Shown here: positions 7,664 to 17,260 of the stretch, piece by piece
Layout of the letters: every line of letters begins with the position of its first letter
How positions within the stretch are numbered: the stretch's first letter is position 1
Assembly: GCA_947168885.1 (NCBI GenBank)
Contig: CAMVNQ010000007.1
Location: 124,001 to 188,000, forward strand
Length of the DNA: 64,000 bases
Source: an uncultured Clostridia bacterium
GTDB lineage: Bacteria; Bacillota; Clostridia; Oscillospirales; Ruminococcaceae
Direction: 5' to 3'
The notes under the pieces: generated by a model
Told to the model about the DNA's origin: nothing
What the model saw: only the letters and a program-made list of their open reading frames with translations
Databases searched by the model: none
Translations under genes and position numbers: made by a program

Positions 7664-10060
7664 TTATGCCTTCTCTATCACGAGTTTATCGTCTTCCGCT
7701 CTTATCTTTATGAGCTCCGGAGTCAACGCGCCGCTGTTTATCACAAGGTCTGCGATGCTGTCGTCAACTTCCTCGCGGATAACGCGGAGAATGTCGCGTC
7801 CGCCGTACTTTCCGCCGTGAGCTTTATGAGCGATATACTTATATGCGGAATCGTCGATCTCAAGCTTTGTTCCGTTCTCGGCAAGCGCTTTCGCCGTGTC
7901 GTCGAGCTGGAGCTTCGCGATAGAAGCATAGTGCTCCTCCGTGAGCGGCGAAAATACAATAACATCATCGACACGCCCGAGAAATTCGGGGCGTAAGAAC
8001 TGGCGCAGGGCTTTCATTGCCTTCTCTTTCGAGAGGTCGCCGGTCGTCTTGCCGAAGCCCATTCCCGACTCGCCTGTGGACGAGCCCGCGTTCGATGTCA
8101 TACAGATTATCGTGTTCTCGAAGTTGACCTTCTTGCCGTGTGAATCGGTTATCCTGCCCTCGTCGAGTATCTGTAAAAGGATATTCATAACGTCGGGATG
8201 CGCCTTTTCGATCTCGTCGAAAAGTATCACAGAGTACGGTCTTCTGCGCACCTTTTCCGTGAGCTGTCCCGCGTCATCGAAACCGACATATCCCGGAGGC
8301 GAGCCGATTATTTTCGAGACGCTGTGCTGCTCCATATATTCGGACATATCGAGTCTTATGAGCGGGTCAACACCACTGAAAAGTTCTTCCGAGAGCACCT
8401 TTACGAGCTGCGTTTTTCCAACACCGGTAGGTCCGACGAATATGAACGACGCGGGTCTGCGTTTTGTCGTAAGGTTAACGCGTGAGCGCTTTATCGCCTT
8501 CGCTACCTTTTCGCAGGCTTCGTCCTGTCCGATTATCTTTTCTTTCAGAATGTTCTCAAGCTTTGCTATCTTCGAGAACTCGGTCTCCATTATCTTCTGC
8601 GCGGGAATGCCTGTCCACATCTCGATTACTTTCGAGATGTCCTCCGCGGTGAGATGTACCTCGGCTATTAGCGGTTCAAGACGCGCTATCTCTTCCGCAA
8701 GCTTTGCCTTTTCTGTCTTTACCTCGGCGAGCTTGGCATAGTCCGGCTCTTTCTCGCTTGCAAGCTCTTCCTCGAAGATGTCAAGCTCCTTCTGTTTCTT
8801 CATGCACTTTTCGTAAGCGGTGAGATCTTCGCTCTTTATGCTCGCGCAGGCGCAGGATTCGTCAAGAAGGTCAATCGCCTTGTCGGGAAGGTATCTGTCT
8901 GTGATATATCTTTCAGAGAGCGTTACGCAGGGCATTATCATATCGTCGCCGATCTTTACGCGGTGATGTTCTTCATAGTATCCCTTTATCCCGCGGAGAA
9001 GCTCGGCGGTCTCGTCTATCGACGGCTCGTTTACTGTAACGGGCTGGAAGCGGCGTTCAAGCGCACTGTCCTTTTCGATGTGCTTGCGGTACTCGTTGAA
9101 CGTCGTAGCACCGATTACCTGCAATTCACCGCGGGAAAGAGCGGGCTTGAACATATTAGCGGCGTTCATGGTACCTTCGCTGTCGCCTGTGCCGACGAGA
9201 TTATGGACCTCGTCGATGAAGATAATGATATTTCCGAGAGCCTTTATCTCGTCAATGAGGGCTTTTACACGGCTCTCGAACTGACCGCGGAACTGAGTTC
9301 CCGCAACGAGCGCAGTAAGGTCGAGCAGGTAAAGCTCCTTGCCCTGCAGTCTGAACGGAACGTTGCCGTCCGCGAGACGCTGGGCAATTCCCTCGGCGAT
9401 AGCGGTCTTGCCGACACCGGGCTCACCAATGAGACAGGGGTTGTTCTTTGAGCGGCGCGAGAGTATCTGTATAACGCGTTCGATCTCCTTGTCGCGTCCG
9501 ACTATGCGGTCAAGCTTGCCGTTCTTCGCCTTTTCCGTGATATTCGTGCAGAAGGTGTTGAGGTACTTGCGTTTTTTTGCCTGCGCCTTTTTCTTTTCCT
9601 CGGCTTTTCTGCGCTTCGCTTCAGCCTTATCCTCGGAAGAATTGCCGGAGCTTTCTTTCTGTGCGCCGGAAGCGGCATCGCTCGGTTTTGCGGCAAAGAA
9701 GCGCTCGAAGAATGCGGGCATGGTGCCGCCCTCTTTGAAGCCGTCAACAGCTTCGTCGTCCTCATCGTCCTCGTCGTCAATTTCGTCGATGTCCTCATCG
9801 TCAAGGTCGTCATACTCGTCGATGTCGCCGTCGTCGTATTCCGAGTTCTCCATAGGCGCGTTAAGGAAAGGCATATTTGACAAATTATCTATGTCCATAT
9901 CCGATACGCCGAGCTGTTTAAGATACTCGTTCACCTGGGGAATATCGAGCTCCTTCGCGCATTTCAGGCAGTAGCCGTTCTCAAATTTCTGTGTGCCGTT
10001 CATACCCGACATAAAAACTACCGCGGGTCGTTTGTGGCATCTTGAACACATCAGATCCAT
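7664..10060 (-). CDS. ClpE-like AAA+ unfoldase with N-terminal zinc finger
   Basis: 798 residues. The N-terminus has a CxxC (C5, C8) and a second CxxC (C31, C34), the zinc finger typical of ClpE, in place of the Clp_N repeats of ClpC. A strongly acidic linker (about 75-107) and a Lys/Ala-rich basic stretch (about 147-165) follow. Two AAA modules are complete: Walker A GEPGVGKT (212-219) and GPTGVGKT in the second module, with arginine and sensor motifs in place. Such proteins unfold substrates for ClpP or act as disaggregases under stress. A good AAAGGAG site supports the ATG start. It is downstream of cvpA, probably in the same transcript. Confidence 0.88.
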   Translation of the reverse strand: MDLMCSRCHKRPAVVFMSGMNGTQKFENGYCLKCAKELDIPQVNEYLKQLGVSDMDIDNLSNMPFLNAPMENSEYDDGDIDEYDDLDDEDIDEIDDEDDEDDEAVDGFKEGGTMPAFFERFFAAKPSDAASGAQKESSGNSSEDKAEAKRRKAEEKKKAQAKKRKYLNTFCTNITEKAKNGKLDRIVGRDKEIERVIQILSRRSKNNPCLIGEPGVGKTAIAEGIAQRLADGNVPFRLQGKELYLLDLTALVAGTQFRGQFESRVKALIDEIKALGNIIIFIDEVHNLVGTGDSEGTMNAANMFKPALSRGELQVIGATTFNEYRKHIEKDSALERRFQPVTVNEPSIDETAELLRGIKGYYEEHHRVKIGDDMIMPCVTLSERYITDRYLPDKAIDLLDESCACASIKSEDLTAYEKCMKKQKELDIFEEELASEKEPDYAKLAEVKTEKAKLAEEIARLEPLIAEVHLTAEDISKVIEMWTGIPAQKIMETEFSKIAKLENILKEKIIGQDEACEKVAKAIKRSRVNLTTKRRPASFIFVGPTGVGKTQLVKVLSEELFSGVDPLIRLDMSEYMEQHSVSKIIGSPPGYVGFDDAGQLTEKVRRRPYSVILFDEIEKAHPDVMNILLQILDEGRITDSHGKKVNFENTIICMTSNAGSSTGESGMGFGKTTGDLSKEKAMKALRQFLRPEFLGRVDDVIVFSPLTEEHYASIAKLQLDDTAKALAENGTKLEIDDSAYKYIAHKAHGGKYGGRDILRVIREEVDDSIADLVINSGALTPELIKIRAEDDKLVIEKA

Positions 10061-10129
10061 ATCTGTGTTCTCCTTTCTTAGTGCGGACGTTACTGAAACT
10101 TTGTCCGTGATTTGTATTTGTTACGTTCA

Positions 10130-11167
10130 TCACCCGAGAAGGGTCAGCGGGTCGAACGAGTAAATGTGTCTGAATATAAGTGTCCTTTCGATAGTCGTTT
10201 CGTTGATGAATACGAGCGAGTTGCCCCATATCGAGATAACGAGCCGTATCAGCATACATATAACTATCAGAGCTATCGCCGCTTCCGCGACACCGAGGAC
10301 AGCACCGATAACTCCGTTTACCGACGAGATTATCGGGATCTTGTTGATTATCTTCGAGGCGTTCGCGATTATGTTGAGTAACAGCGCCACGATCGAAAAG
10401 ACCAGTATAAATACTATCACTTTAAGCGGTATCAGCACCATAGGCTCAACTATGTCGTCCATGATCCTTTCGCCGAGAGTACCGCCCGCCATGGTTATTA
10501 TCGAAACGGTCATTGTATATACCGCGTCCGTGCTTCCCGCAGACAGGCTGTTTCCGAGACCTTTGAGGGAAGGGGAGACGGTGTCCGCAAATTTGTTTCC
10601 GACATCAGCGAAAGCCATGAAAATGTCGCCGGAAGTCAGATTCGTCGCTATGATGTGCGAGAGAACGATGTTACCGAGTCCGTACTTCTTTATCTCATAC
10701 TCGGTGAGTGTTATGTGCCCCGCTTTGACGAGCGACCAGTCGAAATCGTGTCCTATGCCGAACCCGGAAAGATCAGCCTGATCTATACCCGTTTCGGTAA
10801 GGTCGGCGGAAGACAGATCGAGCAGAGCTGTTCCTCTGTCGTCGAAATCAATTTTTATCTCCGAAAGATAATTGTCGCCGATCTTCGTTTTCATCATATC
10901 GGTCTTTGAGAGCCCGGAGATCATTTCGTGGTCGATAGTGCTTCCGAGCCTGTCTTCCATATACGACTCGACCTTGTCGCGTATGAACGAGTCATATACC
11001 TTATCCGAGATCGGTCCGCAGGCAGCGAACGCGACGATGAACGCCACTATCGCCGAGACCGCGCTTATGAGCACGGCGACAGCGCCTCTTTTCGCTGCTC
11101 TGAATACCACCGCCGCAGTTATTGCAAGCACGGCAATATCAAAGAACCAGAAAAATTCACTTCCCAT
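10130..11167 (-). CDS. CvpA-like membrane protein
   Basis: 345 residues. The N-terminus FFWFFDIAVLAITAAVVFRAAKRG followed by a long hydrophobic helix, and the C-terminal pair of membrane helices (PLKVIVFILVFSIVALLLNII; SVNGVIGAVLGVAEAAIALIVI), match the CvpA/colicin V production family. The central ~150 residues form a polar insert between membrane helices, predicted to lie on one side of the membrane. The exact function of CvpA proteins in Firmicutes is unclear; envelope maintenance is the usual suggestion. Confidence 0.75.
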   Translation of the reverse strand: MGSEFFWFFDIAVLAITAAVVFRAAKRGAVAVLISAVSAIVAFIVAFAACGPISDKVYDSFIRDKVESYMEDRLGSTIDHEMISGLSKTDMMKTKIGDNYLSEIKIDFDDRGTALLDLSSADLTETGIDQADLSGFGIGHDFDWSLVKAGHITLTEYEIKKYGLGNIVLSHIIATNLTSGDIFMAFADVGNKFADTVSPSLKGLGNSLSAGSTDAVYTMTVSIITMAGGTLGERIMDDIVEPMVLIPLKVIVFILVFSIVALLLNIIANASKIINKIPIISSVNGVIGAVLGVAEAAIALIVICMLIRLVISIWGNSLVFINETTIERTLIFRHIYSFDPLTLLG

Positions 11168-11300
11168 TTGAAAACTCCCTGAACTTTATTAAATGCGTAA
11201 TGCATAATGCATAATCCGGTGTCGGCCTTGCCGACGGTTCTGAATTGTGACAAGACTTATAGTCCCGTTCACATTTAGAGGTTCCCTTTAGTTTGTTGTG
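11168..11300. repeat. Intergenic patch of dispersed short repeats
   Basis: The spacer contains AATGCATAATGCATAAT-type repeats (about 11196-11214), a small GTCGGC/GCCGAC hairpin, the sequence AATTGTGACAA...ATAGTCCCG also seen at about 26442-26466, and an inverted copy of the GGGAACCTCTAAA end found in the MITE-like element at 51.5 kb (11274-11286). It looks like a graveyard of small mobile repeats; no gene is seen. Confidence 0.6.
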
Positions 11301-12539
11301 TTATTCTTTGCTCTCCGCGTCCGCTATACTTACACTGTTCACTGTCTCGTATCCGAGCATGATAACGTCGCTTCCTATCTTTACAAAATCGGTGTAGTCA
11401 TCATCGGTGACATGAATGACGTTCTCGTTTATAAGACCGGTATCGAATACTTTGAGTCTGGCGCCGTCAAGAACGTAGATGCCGTCAGCGTCGGAATAAA
11501 CGCAGGAAGCCGCTGCCGAAACAATTGTCTGTGCGGTAGCCTCTGCCTTGTTGTTGAACACGGTAAGCACGTTTCTGTTCGCGGAAATGTCGTTATACTG
11601 CAAAAGCGCAATATCGCCGTTGATGTAGAAATGTCTGAGCTGTCCGGAGTAAGCATAGCTGTTGTTCAGCTCACCGCTTCGGCTGTCTATTGAGATGACG
11701 CTGTTGTCGCAGACCGCAATAACGTTGTCGTTGTCCGCGAACATACCGCAGGGAAGGCTTCCGCTGCGGACGGTGCATTTCCATATATGATTCTCGGTTG
11801 AGAATATCGAGAATTTATAGAAGTTTGTGATAATATCTCCATGGCTTGCGCTAAGCGTCGCAACGACAATATGATTTCCGTCGCCGACGGAGCATACGCT
11901 CATAACGTTCTCGTCAGCAAACTTTTTCGTGTACTTCCAGTTGCCGCCGTCGTCATAGATATAAAGCACGTTCGAGTATCTTTTGGATTCGGTAACTATC
12001 GCTGCAAGACCGTCGTTTCCGATTGAAGAGTAAACTATCTTGTCCTCGACCGAGTTCTGATATATAAGACTTGATTTGCTGTAAACGGAGAAGTTTGTCC
12101 CCGCCTTGTCGAAAAGCATTATGCGCTTTTCGCTTGTCGCCTGCTGCGGGTGGCTGTAGCCGTGTTTAAGAGCGTATAGCTGAGCCCCGGATCTGTCATA
12201 AGTATAAAGATATGTGTCGTTAAGAAGCGAGAAATTGCTTCCGAAACGCATTATCGAATTATTTCCGCTTCCGGTGAGCTCGATAGGGTAGCCGACCGAA
12301 AGGGTGGTTTTGGTCTCGATCTTTGAAGCTATACCTCTCAGAGGTTCAAAGATAGTGTCCGCATTTATCCATACAACAGCAATCAGAGTAATTACGACAA
12401 GTATGATTATGAGCTGCACGAGATGCTTGCTGTGCTTATTCTTTTTTCTAACTTTACCGAGATCGACGTTCTTCGGCTTCTGGCTTTTTTCTGTTTTACC
12501 CGTTGCCTGTGCAAGATCCGGCACCTTCATATTACTCAC
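11301..12539 (-). CDS. Membrane-anchored DUF5711-like propeller protein
   Basis: 412 residues: a short basic cytoplasmic tail, one membrane helix (LVQLIIILVVITLIAVVWI, about 41-59), then an extracellular part of repeating beta blades (TYLYTYDRSGAQLYALKHG, VLYIYDDGGNWKYTKKF, VISIDSRSGELNNSYAYSG) like a degenerate WD40/PQQ propeller. The pattern fits the DUF5711 family common in clostridia, of unknown function. It lies between truA and cvpA. Confidence 0.75.
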   Translation of the reverse strand: MSNMKVPDLAQATGKTEKSQKPKNVDLGKVRKKNKHSKHLVQLIIILVVITLIAVVWINADTIFEPLRGIASKIETKTTLSVGYPIELTGSGNNSIMRFGSNFSLLNDTYLYTYDRSGAQLYALKHGYSHPQQATSEKRIMLFDKAGTNFSVYSKSSLIYQNSVEDKIVYSSIGNDGLAAIVTESKRYSNVLYIYDDGGNWKYTKKFADENVMSVCSVGDGNHIVVATLSASHGDIITNFYKFSIFSTENHIWKCTVRSGSLPCGMFADNDNVIAVCDNSVISIDSRSGELNNSYAYSGQLRHFYINGDIALLQYNDISANRNVLTVFNNKAEATAQTIVSAAASCVYSDADGIYVLDGARLKVFDTGLINENVIHVTDDDYTDFVKIGSDVIMLGYETVNSVSIADAESKE

Positions 12540-12643
12540 CCCACTTATTCAGTGCATCTTCCGATGCACAAAACACACTCACTTTGTCACGATCCGGATA
12601 TTCTCCTCGCGGCGGATAAATCCGTTGTGAATTGTGCATTCTC

Positions 12644-13390
12644 TCAAAGATGATATATCACCTTTGAAAGGTAAAGTCCCTGCGGCGGGATAGTTACTCC
12701 GGCACCGCATCTGTTTCCGGAGGCAAGAAGCTCCGGAATGTCATCTTCCGTCCGCTTGCCCTCGTTTATATAGATAAGCGTTCCGACCATTATCCGCACC
12801 ATATTGTGCAGGAAACCGTCTCCGCTCACTTTGAAACTCACTTTGTCGCCGTCTCGTGTCACGCCGAAGCCGAACACTGTACGAACCGTCGTTTCGAGAT
12901 GCTCCTTCGCTTCCGCCTTACAGAAAGCGCCGAAATCGTGCTTCCCGACGAATAGCTTTGCCGCTTTGTCGAGCCGCTTCTCGTCGAGAGGGTAGGGATA
13001 GTGCAGCGCGAGTTTGCTTCCGAAAACGTCGCGAACCGGCGATGTGTTCACGATATAGACGTATTCCTTTCCGAGTGCCGAGAAACGTGCGTGAAAATCC
13101 TCGTCCGCTTCTTCGCAGCCGATAACTGCAATGTCGTCGGGAAGAAGCCCGTTCATAGCTTTGATAAGCCCGCTGCATGGTATCGCGTTTTCCGTCCTGA
13201 CGGTTATGAAGAATTCTCGCGCGTGGACTCCCGCGTCCGTGCGCGAGCAGCCGTGGGCAGTTATCTTCTCGCCGAGGATACGGCTCATCGTGTCCTCAAA
13301 GACCTGCTGAACGGTTATGTTATTGTCTTGTCTCTGCCAGCCGTGATAGGCGGCACCGTTATAGCTTATACAAATTTTAAGATTACGCAT
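12644..13390 (-). CDS. truA: tRNA pseudouridine(38-40) synthase TruA
   Basis: 248 residues, normal for TruA. It shows the RNA-binding GWQRQDNNITVQ near residue 18 and the catalytic SRTDAGVHA with the invariant Asp near residue 52, plus the GDGFLHNMVRIMVGTL motif near residue 190. The enzyme isomerises uridines in the tRNA anticodon stem-loop. The ecfA-ecfT-truA order is the one usual in Firmicutes. Confidence 0.95.
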   Translation of the reverse strand: MRNLKICISYNGAAYHGWQRQDNNITVQQVFEDTMSRILGEKITAHGCSRTDAGVHAREFFITVRTENAIPCSGLIKAMNGLLPDDIAVIGCEEADEDFHARFSALGKEYVYIVNTSPVRDVFGSKLALHYPYPLDEKRLDKAAKLFVGKHDFGAFCKAEAKEHLETTVRTVFGFGVTRDGDKVSFKVSGDGFLHNMVRIMVGTLIYINEGKRTEDDIPELLASGNRCGAGVTIPPQGLYLSKVIYHL

Positions 13391-13412
13391 GATTTATGTC
13401 TTTCGTTATATT

Positions 13413-14219
13413 TCAGAAGACAATGTTATTCACGATCACCATTCCGAGTACGCAGAGCGTGAGGGCTGTCGCGAAGAAGTCGAGTTTCGTCGCTTTAAGG
13501 ACACGAAGTTTCGTGCGCCCCTCGCCGCCTTTGTAACAACGGCACTCCATAGCTGTCGCAAGCTCGTTCGCACGCTTGAATGAGTTCACGAAAAGCGGTA
13601 TGAGTATCGGTGTCATAGCCTTTGCACGCTTGATTATACCGCCTGTGTCGAGTGACGCTCCGCGTGCTTTCTGCGCCATCATTATCTTGTTCGTTTCCTC
13701 TATCAGCGTCGGTATGAACCGGAGCGCTATCGTCATCATCATAGCAAGCTCATGAACAGGGAAGTGTATCTTCTTCAGAGGTGAGAAAAGGCTCTCAAGC
13801 GCGTCTGTGAGCACTATCGGAGATGTCGTGTAGGTAAGGAGCGACATACCGATAATAAGGAAAACTATGCGCAGCATCATGAATATTGATGTCTGAATGC
13901 CTTTCCAGTATATCGAGATTACCCAGAACGCAACGAGAGGGTCGCCCTCGTCCTTCACAAATATAAGGTTCAGCACCGCGGTGAAAATTATGATCGGAAG
14001 CACCGGCTTCAGGCTTTTCAGTATCATACGGAAGCTTATCCCCGATGCCGCGTAAACCATTGTGATGAACGCGCACGCTATTCCAAGCCCCCAGAAGTTC
14101 TGCGCCACGAAAAGTATCACGACAAACACGGTTACAAGCACTATCTTGAACCGGCTGTCCATACGGTGTATGACCGACTTTCCGGGGAAGAACTGACCTA
14201 TCGTAATATCATTAAGCAT
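13413..14219 (-). CDS. ecfT: Energy-coupling factor transporter membrane subunit EcfT
   Basis: 268 residues with about five hydrophobic segments and the EcfT coupling motifs: ARG in AQKARGASLD near residue 184 and ANELATAMECRCY near residue 222. EcfT links the two ATPases to exchangeable substrate-binding S components for vitamins or metals. No S-component gene is in the window, so this is a shared (group II) module. It overlaps the ATPase gene by 8 nt. Confidence 0.93.
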   Translation of the reverse strand: MLNDITIGQFFPGKSVIHRMDSRFKIVLVTVFVVILFVAQNFWGLGIACAFITMVYAASGISFRMILKSLKPVLPIIIFTAVLNLIFVKDEGDPLVAFWVISIYWKGIQTSIFMMLRIVFLIIGMSLLTYTTSPIVLTDALESLFSPLKKIHFPVHELAMMMTIALRFIPTLIEETNKIMMAQKARGASLDTGGIIKRAKAMTPILIPLFVNSFKRANELATAMECRCYKGGEGRTKLRVLKATKLDFFATALTLCVLGMVIVNNIVF

Positions 14220-15969
14220 TTATTATCTCCAGTATTCTTTCTTTTGCTCTTTCGACTGTATATATGTCCTTTCCTATGTCCATGTCGTTGTCCGCGAGGA
14301 TATGCGAGAGACGCGAGATCTGCGGTATCCCGAGACCTATCTGCTGAAGCTCCTTTGTCCTGCTGAACACGGTATCGGTGTCCTCGTAGCAGAAAAGCCG
14401 CCCGTGGTTCATAACGAGTATCTTTTCCGCGTACTTTACTATATCTTCCATGGAATGTGATACGAGCAGTATCGTTGTTCCCGAATTTTTATGGTATTCG
14501 CTGATCTCGTCGAGCACAGTGTCGCGTCCCTTGGGGTCAAGTCCCGCGGCAGGCTCGTCAAGTATCAGTACTTCCGGCTTCATGGCGATTACCCCTGCGA
14601 GGGCCACACGCCGCTTCTGACCGCCTGATAGGTCGAACGGCGAACGTTCGAGAAGCTCGTCCGGAAGCCCCATTGTCTTAGCCGCTTCACGCACAGCCTT
14701 GTCGGTCTCTTCTTCCGAAAGTCCCATATTCTTCGGTCCGAACGCAATATCCTTATAGACCGTTTCCTCGAAGAGCTGATATTCTGCGTACTGGAAAACA
14801 AGTCCTGCGAGGAAGCGTACCGCGCGTATGTCCGCGCCCTTTTCCCAGATGTTTTTTCCTGCTATGATAACTTCGCCGGAGGTCGGTTTCAGAAGTCCGT
14901 TAAGGTGCTGTATGAGCGTTGATTTTCCGCTTCCCGTGTGACCTATGACACCGACGAACTGTCCCTTTTTGATGCTTACGTTCACATTGTCCACAGCGGT
15001 CGCCTCAAACGGCGTTCCGACGCTGTACTTGTATGTGAGATTTCTGACCTCCGCGATGTAAGGTGTGCTGTCATTGTCGGCTCTATCCGCTTTTTTCGCT
15101 GTTTCGCGGAGCTTTACGTGCGGGAGTTTCAGAAGCTCCTCCGCACATTCCTCCTCGGTGAGCGTGTTCACAGGCACATCAATCCCGTGTTTCCTGAGAC
15201 CGTACATAAGCTCTGTCACCTGCGGTACATCGAGCGAGTGGGCTTTAAGCTCATCTACTTGCGCAAAGACCTCTTTCGGAGTCCCGTCCATAACTATCAC
15301 GCCGTCGTCCATTACGATCACGCGGTGCGCCTGAACGGCTTCGTCCATATAGTGCGTGATGAGAATTATCGTAACACCCTGTTCGTTGAGCATCTTTATC
15401 GTATGCATAACTTCCGAGCGTCCTCGCGGGTCAAGCATTGCTGTCGGTTCGTCAAGAACGATGCAGTCCGGTCTCATAGCGAGCACGCCGGCTATTGCAA
15501 CACGCTGTTTCTGACCGCCTGAGAGCTGGTGAGGTGAGTGTTCACGGTAATCGTACATATTCACGGCCCGTAATGCATCGTCAACGCGCCTGCGTATCTC
15601 CTCGGTCTGAACGCCGAGGTTTTCGAGCGCGAAAGCTACGTCCTCTTCAACAACCGTGGCTACGAGCTGGTTATCGGGGTTCTGGAATACCATACCGACA
15701 TTCTGTCGTATGTCGAATATACGTTCTTCATCAGAAGCGTCGATACCGTTGACGAGAACCTGTCCCGATGTCGCGGTAAGTATGCCGTTGAAGTGCTTGG
15801 CGAGCGTGGATTTCCCGCACCCGTTATGACCGAGAACAGCGAGAAACTGACCCTTAGGCACTTCGAGGTCTATACCTTTAAGCACCTTGTTGGCACCGGT
15901 GACATTTCCGTCGTCGTCGTAAGTTTTATATTCAAATTCTAACTTTTTTACTTCTATTATGTTTTCCAT
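14212..15969 (-). CDS. ecfA: Fused ECF transporter ATPases (EcfA1-EcfA2)
   Basis: 585 residues containing two full ABC ATPase domains in one chain. Domain 1 has Walker A GHNGCGKST, signature LSGGQKQR and Walker B CIVLDEPTAMLD. Domain 2, after a linker at about residues 255-305, has Walker A GHTGSGKST, signature LSGGQKRR and Walker B VLILDEPAAGLD. In most Firmicutes these are separate ecfA1 and ecfA2 genes just before ecfT; here one reading frame covers both. The fusion fixes 1:1 stoichiometry of the heterodimer. All catalytic motifs are intact. Confidence 0.92.
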   Translation of the reverse strand: MENIIEVKKLEFEYKTYDDDGNVTGANKVLKGIDLEVPKGQFLAVLGHNGCGKSTLAKHFNGILTATSGQVLVNGIDASDEERIFDIRQNVGMVFQNPDNQLVATVVEEDVAFALENLGVQTEEIRRRVDDALRAVNMYDYREHSPHQLSGGQKQRVAIAGVLAMRPDCIVLDEPTAMLDPRGRSEVMHTIKMLNEQGVTIILITHYMDEAVQAHRVIVMDDGVIVMDGTPKEVFAQVDELKAHSLDVPQVTELMYGLRKHGIDVPVNTLTEEECAEELLKLPHVKLRETAKKADRADNDSTPYIAEVRNLTYKYSVGTPFEATAVDNVNVSIKKGQFVGVIGHTGSGKSTLIQHLNGLLKPTSGEVIIAGKNIWEKGADIRAVRFLAGLVFQYAEYQLFEETVYKDIAFGPKNMGLSEEETDKAVREAAKTMGLPDELLERSPFDLSGGQKRRVALAGVIAMKPEVLILDEPAAGLDPKGRDTVLDEISEYHKNSGTTILLVSHSMEDIVKYAEKILVMNHGRLFCYEDTDTVFSRTKELQQIGLGIPQISRLSHILADNDMDIGKDIYTVERAKERILEIINA

Positions 15970-16013
15970 TGTCTTTCATTTGTTCCTGTTTTCCGTTCCG
16001 GCGGAATAAATTT

Positions 16014-16880
16014 TTATATAAACTTTGCTATCGCCGTATTCCCGCACGGTATCGGAAGCCCTGTTCTCTCTACCGGAAGTCCGATTTCCTCTGCGGTTAT
16101 CTCGGCTTTGTAACTCTTTCCGACAGTCATTCTGAGCAGGTAAGCCATTACCGACGGGGAAAGACCTGTGGTATAGCTGTTGAGCAGTACGAACAGAGGC
16201 TTGTCCGAAAGCACCGCTGTGCAGCGCTCCATAAGCTCATAGATGCAGTCTTCGAGCTTCCAGAGCTCACCGTTCGTTCCGCGGCCGTAGCTCGGCGGGT
16301 CGAGGATTATGCCGTCATAGCGGTTCCCGCGCTTTATCTCCCGCCCGAGGAATTTCATCGCATCGTCGGTTATCCAGCGTATCGGCTTGTCCGAAAGTCC
16401 GGAGAGCCGCGCGTTCTCCTTGCCCCATTCGACCATGTTCTTCACAGCGTCGAGGTGACAGACTTTCGCGCCTGCCGCAGCACACGCGAGGGTAGCTCCG
16501 CCGGTATAGGCGAAAAGGTTCAGAACGTTTATCTCTCTGCCCGCGCCGCGGATAAGCTCACCGCAAAGATCCCAGTTGACCGCCTGTTCGGGGAAAAGTC
16601 CCGTGTGCTTGAAGCCGGTTGGTTTCACAAGGAACGTGAGATCGCCGTACTTTATCTGCCAGCTTTCGGGAAGCTTCTTACGGTAGTCCCAGCTTCCTCC
16701 GCCGCTCGATGAACGGTTGTACTTCGCGTCCGCGCTTTCCCATTCCGGGGAAGGGGAGGTATTTTTCCATATTATCTGCGGGTCGGGGCGGATGAGGGTG
16801 ACATTTCCCCATTTTTCCAGCCTGTCGCCGCCTGATGTGTCTATAAGTCTGTAATCAGACCAGTTATCTGCTATTCGCAT
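16014..16880 (-). CDS. Class I SAM-dependent methyltransferase, RlmI/RlmK-like
   Basis: 288 residues. The Rossmann core has NLFAYTGGATLACAAAGAKVCHLDA and the substrate/catalytic motif ILDPPSYGRG, as in the C-terminal catalytic part of 23S rRNA m5C/m7G enzymes of the RlmI/RlmK group. The N-terminal PUA-like region is reduced to a short beta segment. An rRNA target is likely but not shown. Confidence 0.8.
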   Translation of the reverse strand: MRIADNWSDYRLIDTSGGDRLEKWGNVTLIRPDPQIIWKNTSPSPEWESADAKYNRSSSGGGSWDYRKKLPESWQIKYGDLTFLVKPTGFKHTGLFPEQAVNWDLCGELIRGAGREINVLNLFAYTGGATLACAAAGAKVCHLDAVKNMVEWGKENARLSGLSDKPIRWITDDAMKFLGREIKRGNRYDGIILDPPSYGRGTNGELWKLEDCIYELMERCTAVLSDKPLFVLLNSYTTGLSPSVMAYLLRMTVGKSYKAEITAEEIGLPVERTGLPIPCGNTAIAKFI

Positions 16881-16902
16881 AAAAAATCTCCGGATCTATA
16901 TA

Positions 16903-17250
16903 TCAGTACCCTCTGTAAGAGAAGGCGTCTATCACATCCCGCACCGTTTCGAGGAACGAGTGTTCGCCGAGGGTGTTTATCTTGAAGAACACAGCCTGAC
17001 TTCCGCCGGTCGTCGCCGCGGAGATATAAACACGCCCGTTCGCCTGAAAAAGCGTCAGGGACAAGGAGACTCTGTTCTTGCCGAGCCAGCTGTAGCGCTC
17101 ATATACGCGTACCGCGCATCTCGCGCCGTTTTCATAGAAATCCGAGCTTTCTTCGAGGGACGCACTCATGCTCCCGCCGATGACAGCGTTGTGGATCGCG
17201 TTCAATATCATATCGAAATCGCCGTAAAGCTCACTTTGTATCTTTGCCAT
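16903..17250 (-). CDS. Small conserved protein, DUF6054-like
   Basis: 115 residues without signal peptide or membrane segment. The beta-rich middle (ARCAVRVYERYSWLGKNRVSLSLTLF, VYISAATTGGSQ) resembles the DUF6054 family of clostridial proteins as I recall it; no function is known. It lies 10 nt upstream of glmM's stop and 22 nt from the methyltransferase start, so it is likely cotranscribed with both. Confidence 0.6.
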   Translation of the reverse strand: MAKIQSELYGDFDMILNAIHNAVIGGSMSASLEESSDFYENGARCAVRVYERYSWLGKNRVSLSLTLFQANGRVYISAATTGGSQAVFFKINTLGEHSFLETVRDVIDAFSYRGY

Positions 17251-17260
17251 TTTTATCCTT

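Noticed and set aside
9500-9830. Possible frameshift in the acidic/basic linker of the ClpE-like gene
   Set aside because: Low-complexity codons open alternative frames on both strands, but the main frame continues without interruption into both AAA domains.
12540-12643. Terminator between truA and the DUF5711 gene
   Set aside because: GTGCAT/ATGCAC arms form a short hairpin but there is no T-run on the minus strand.
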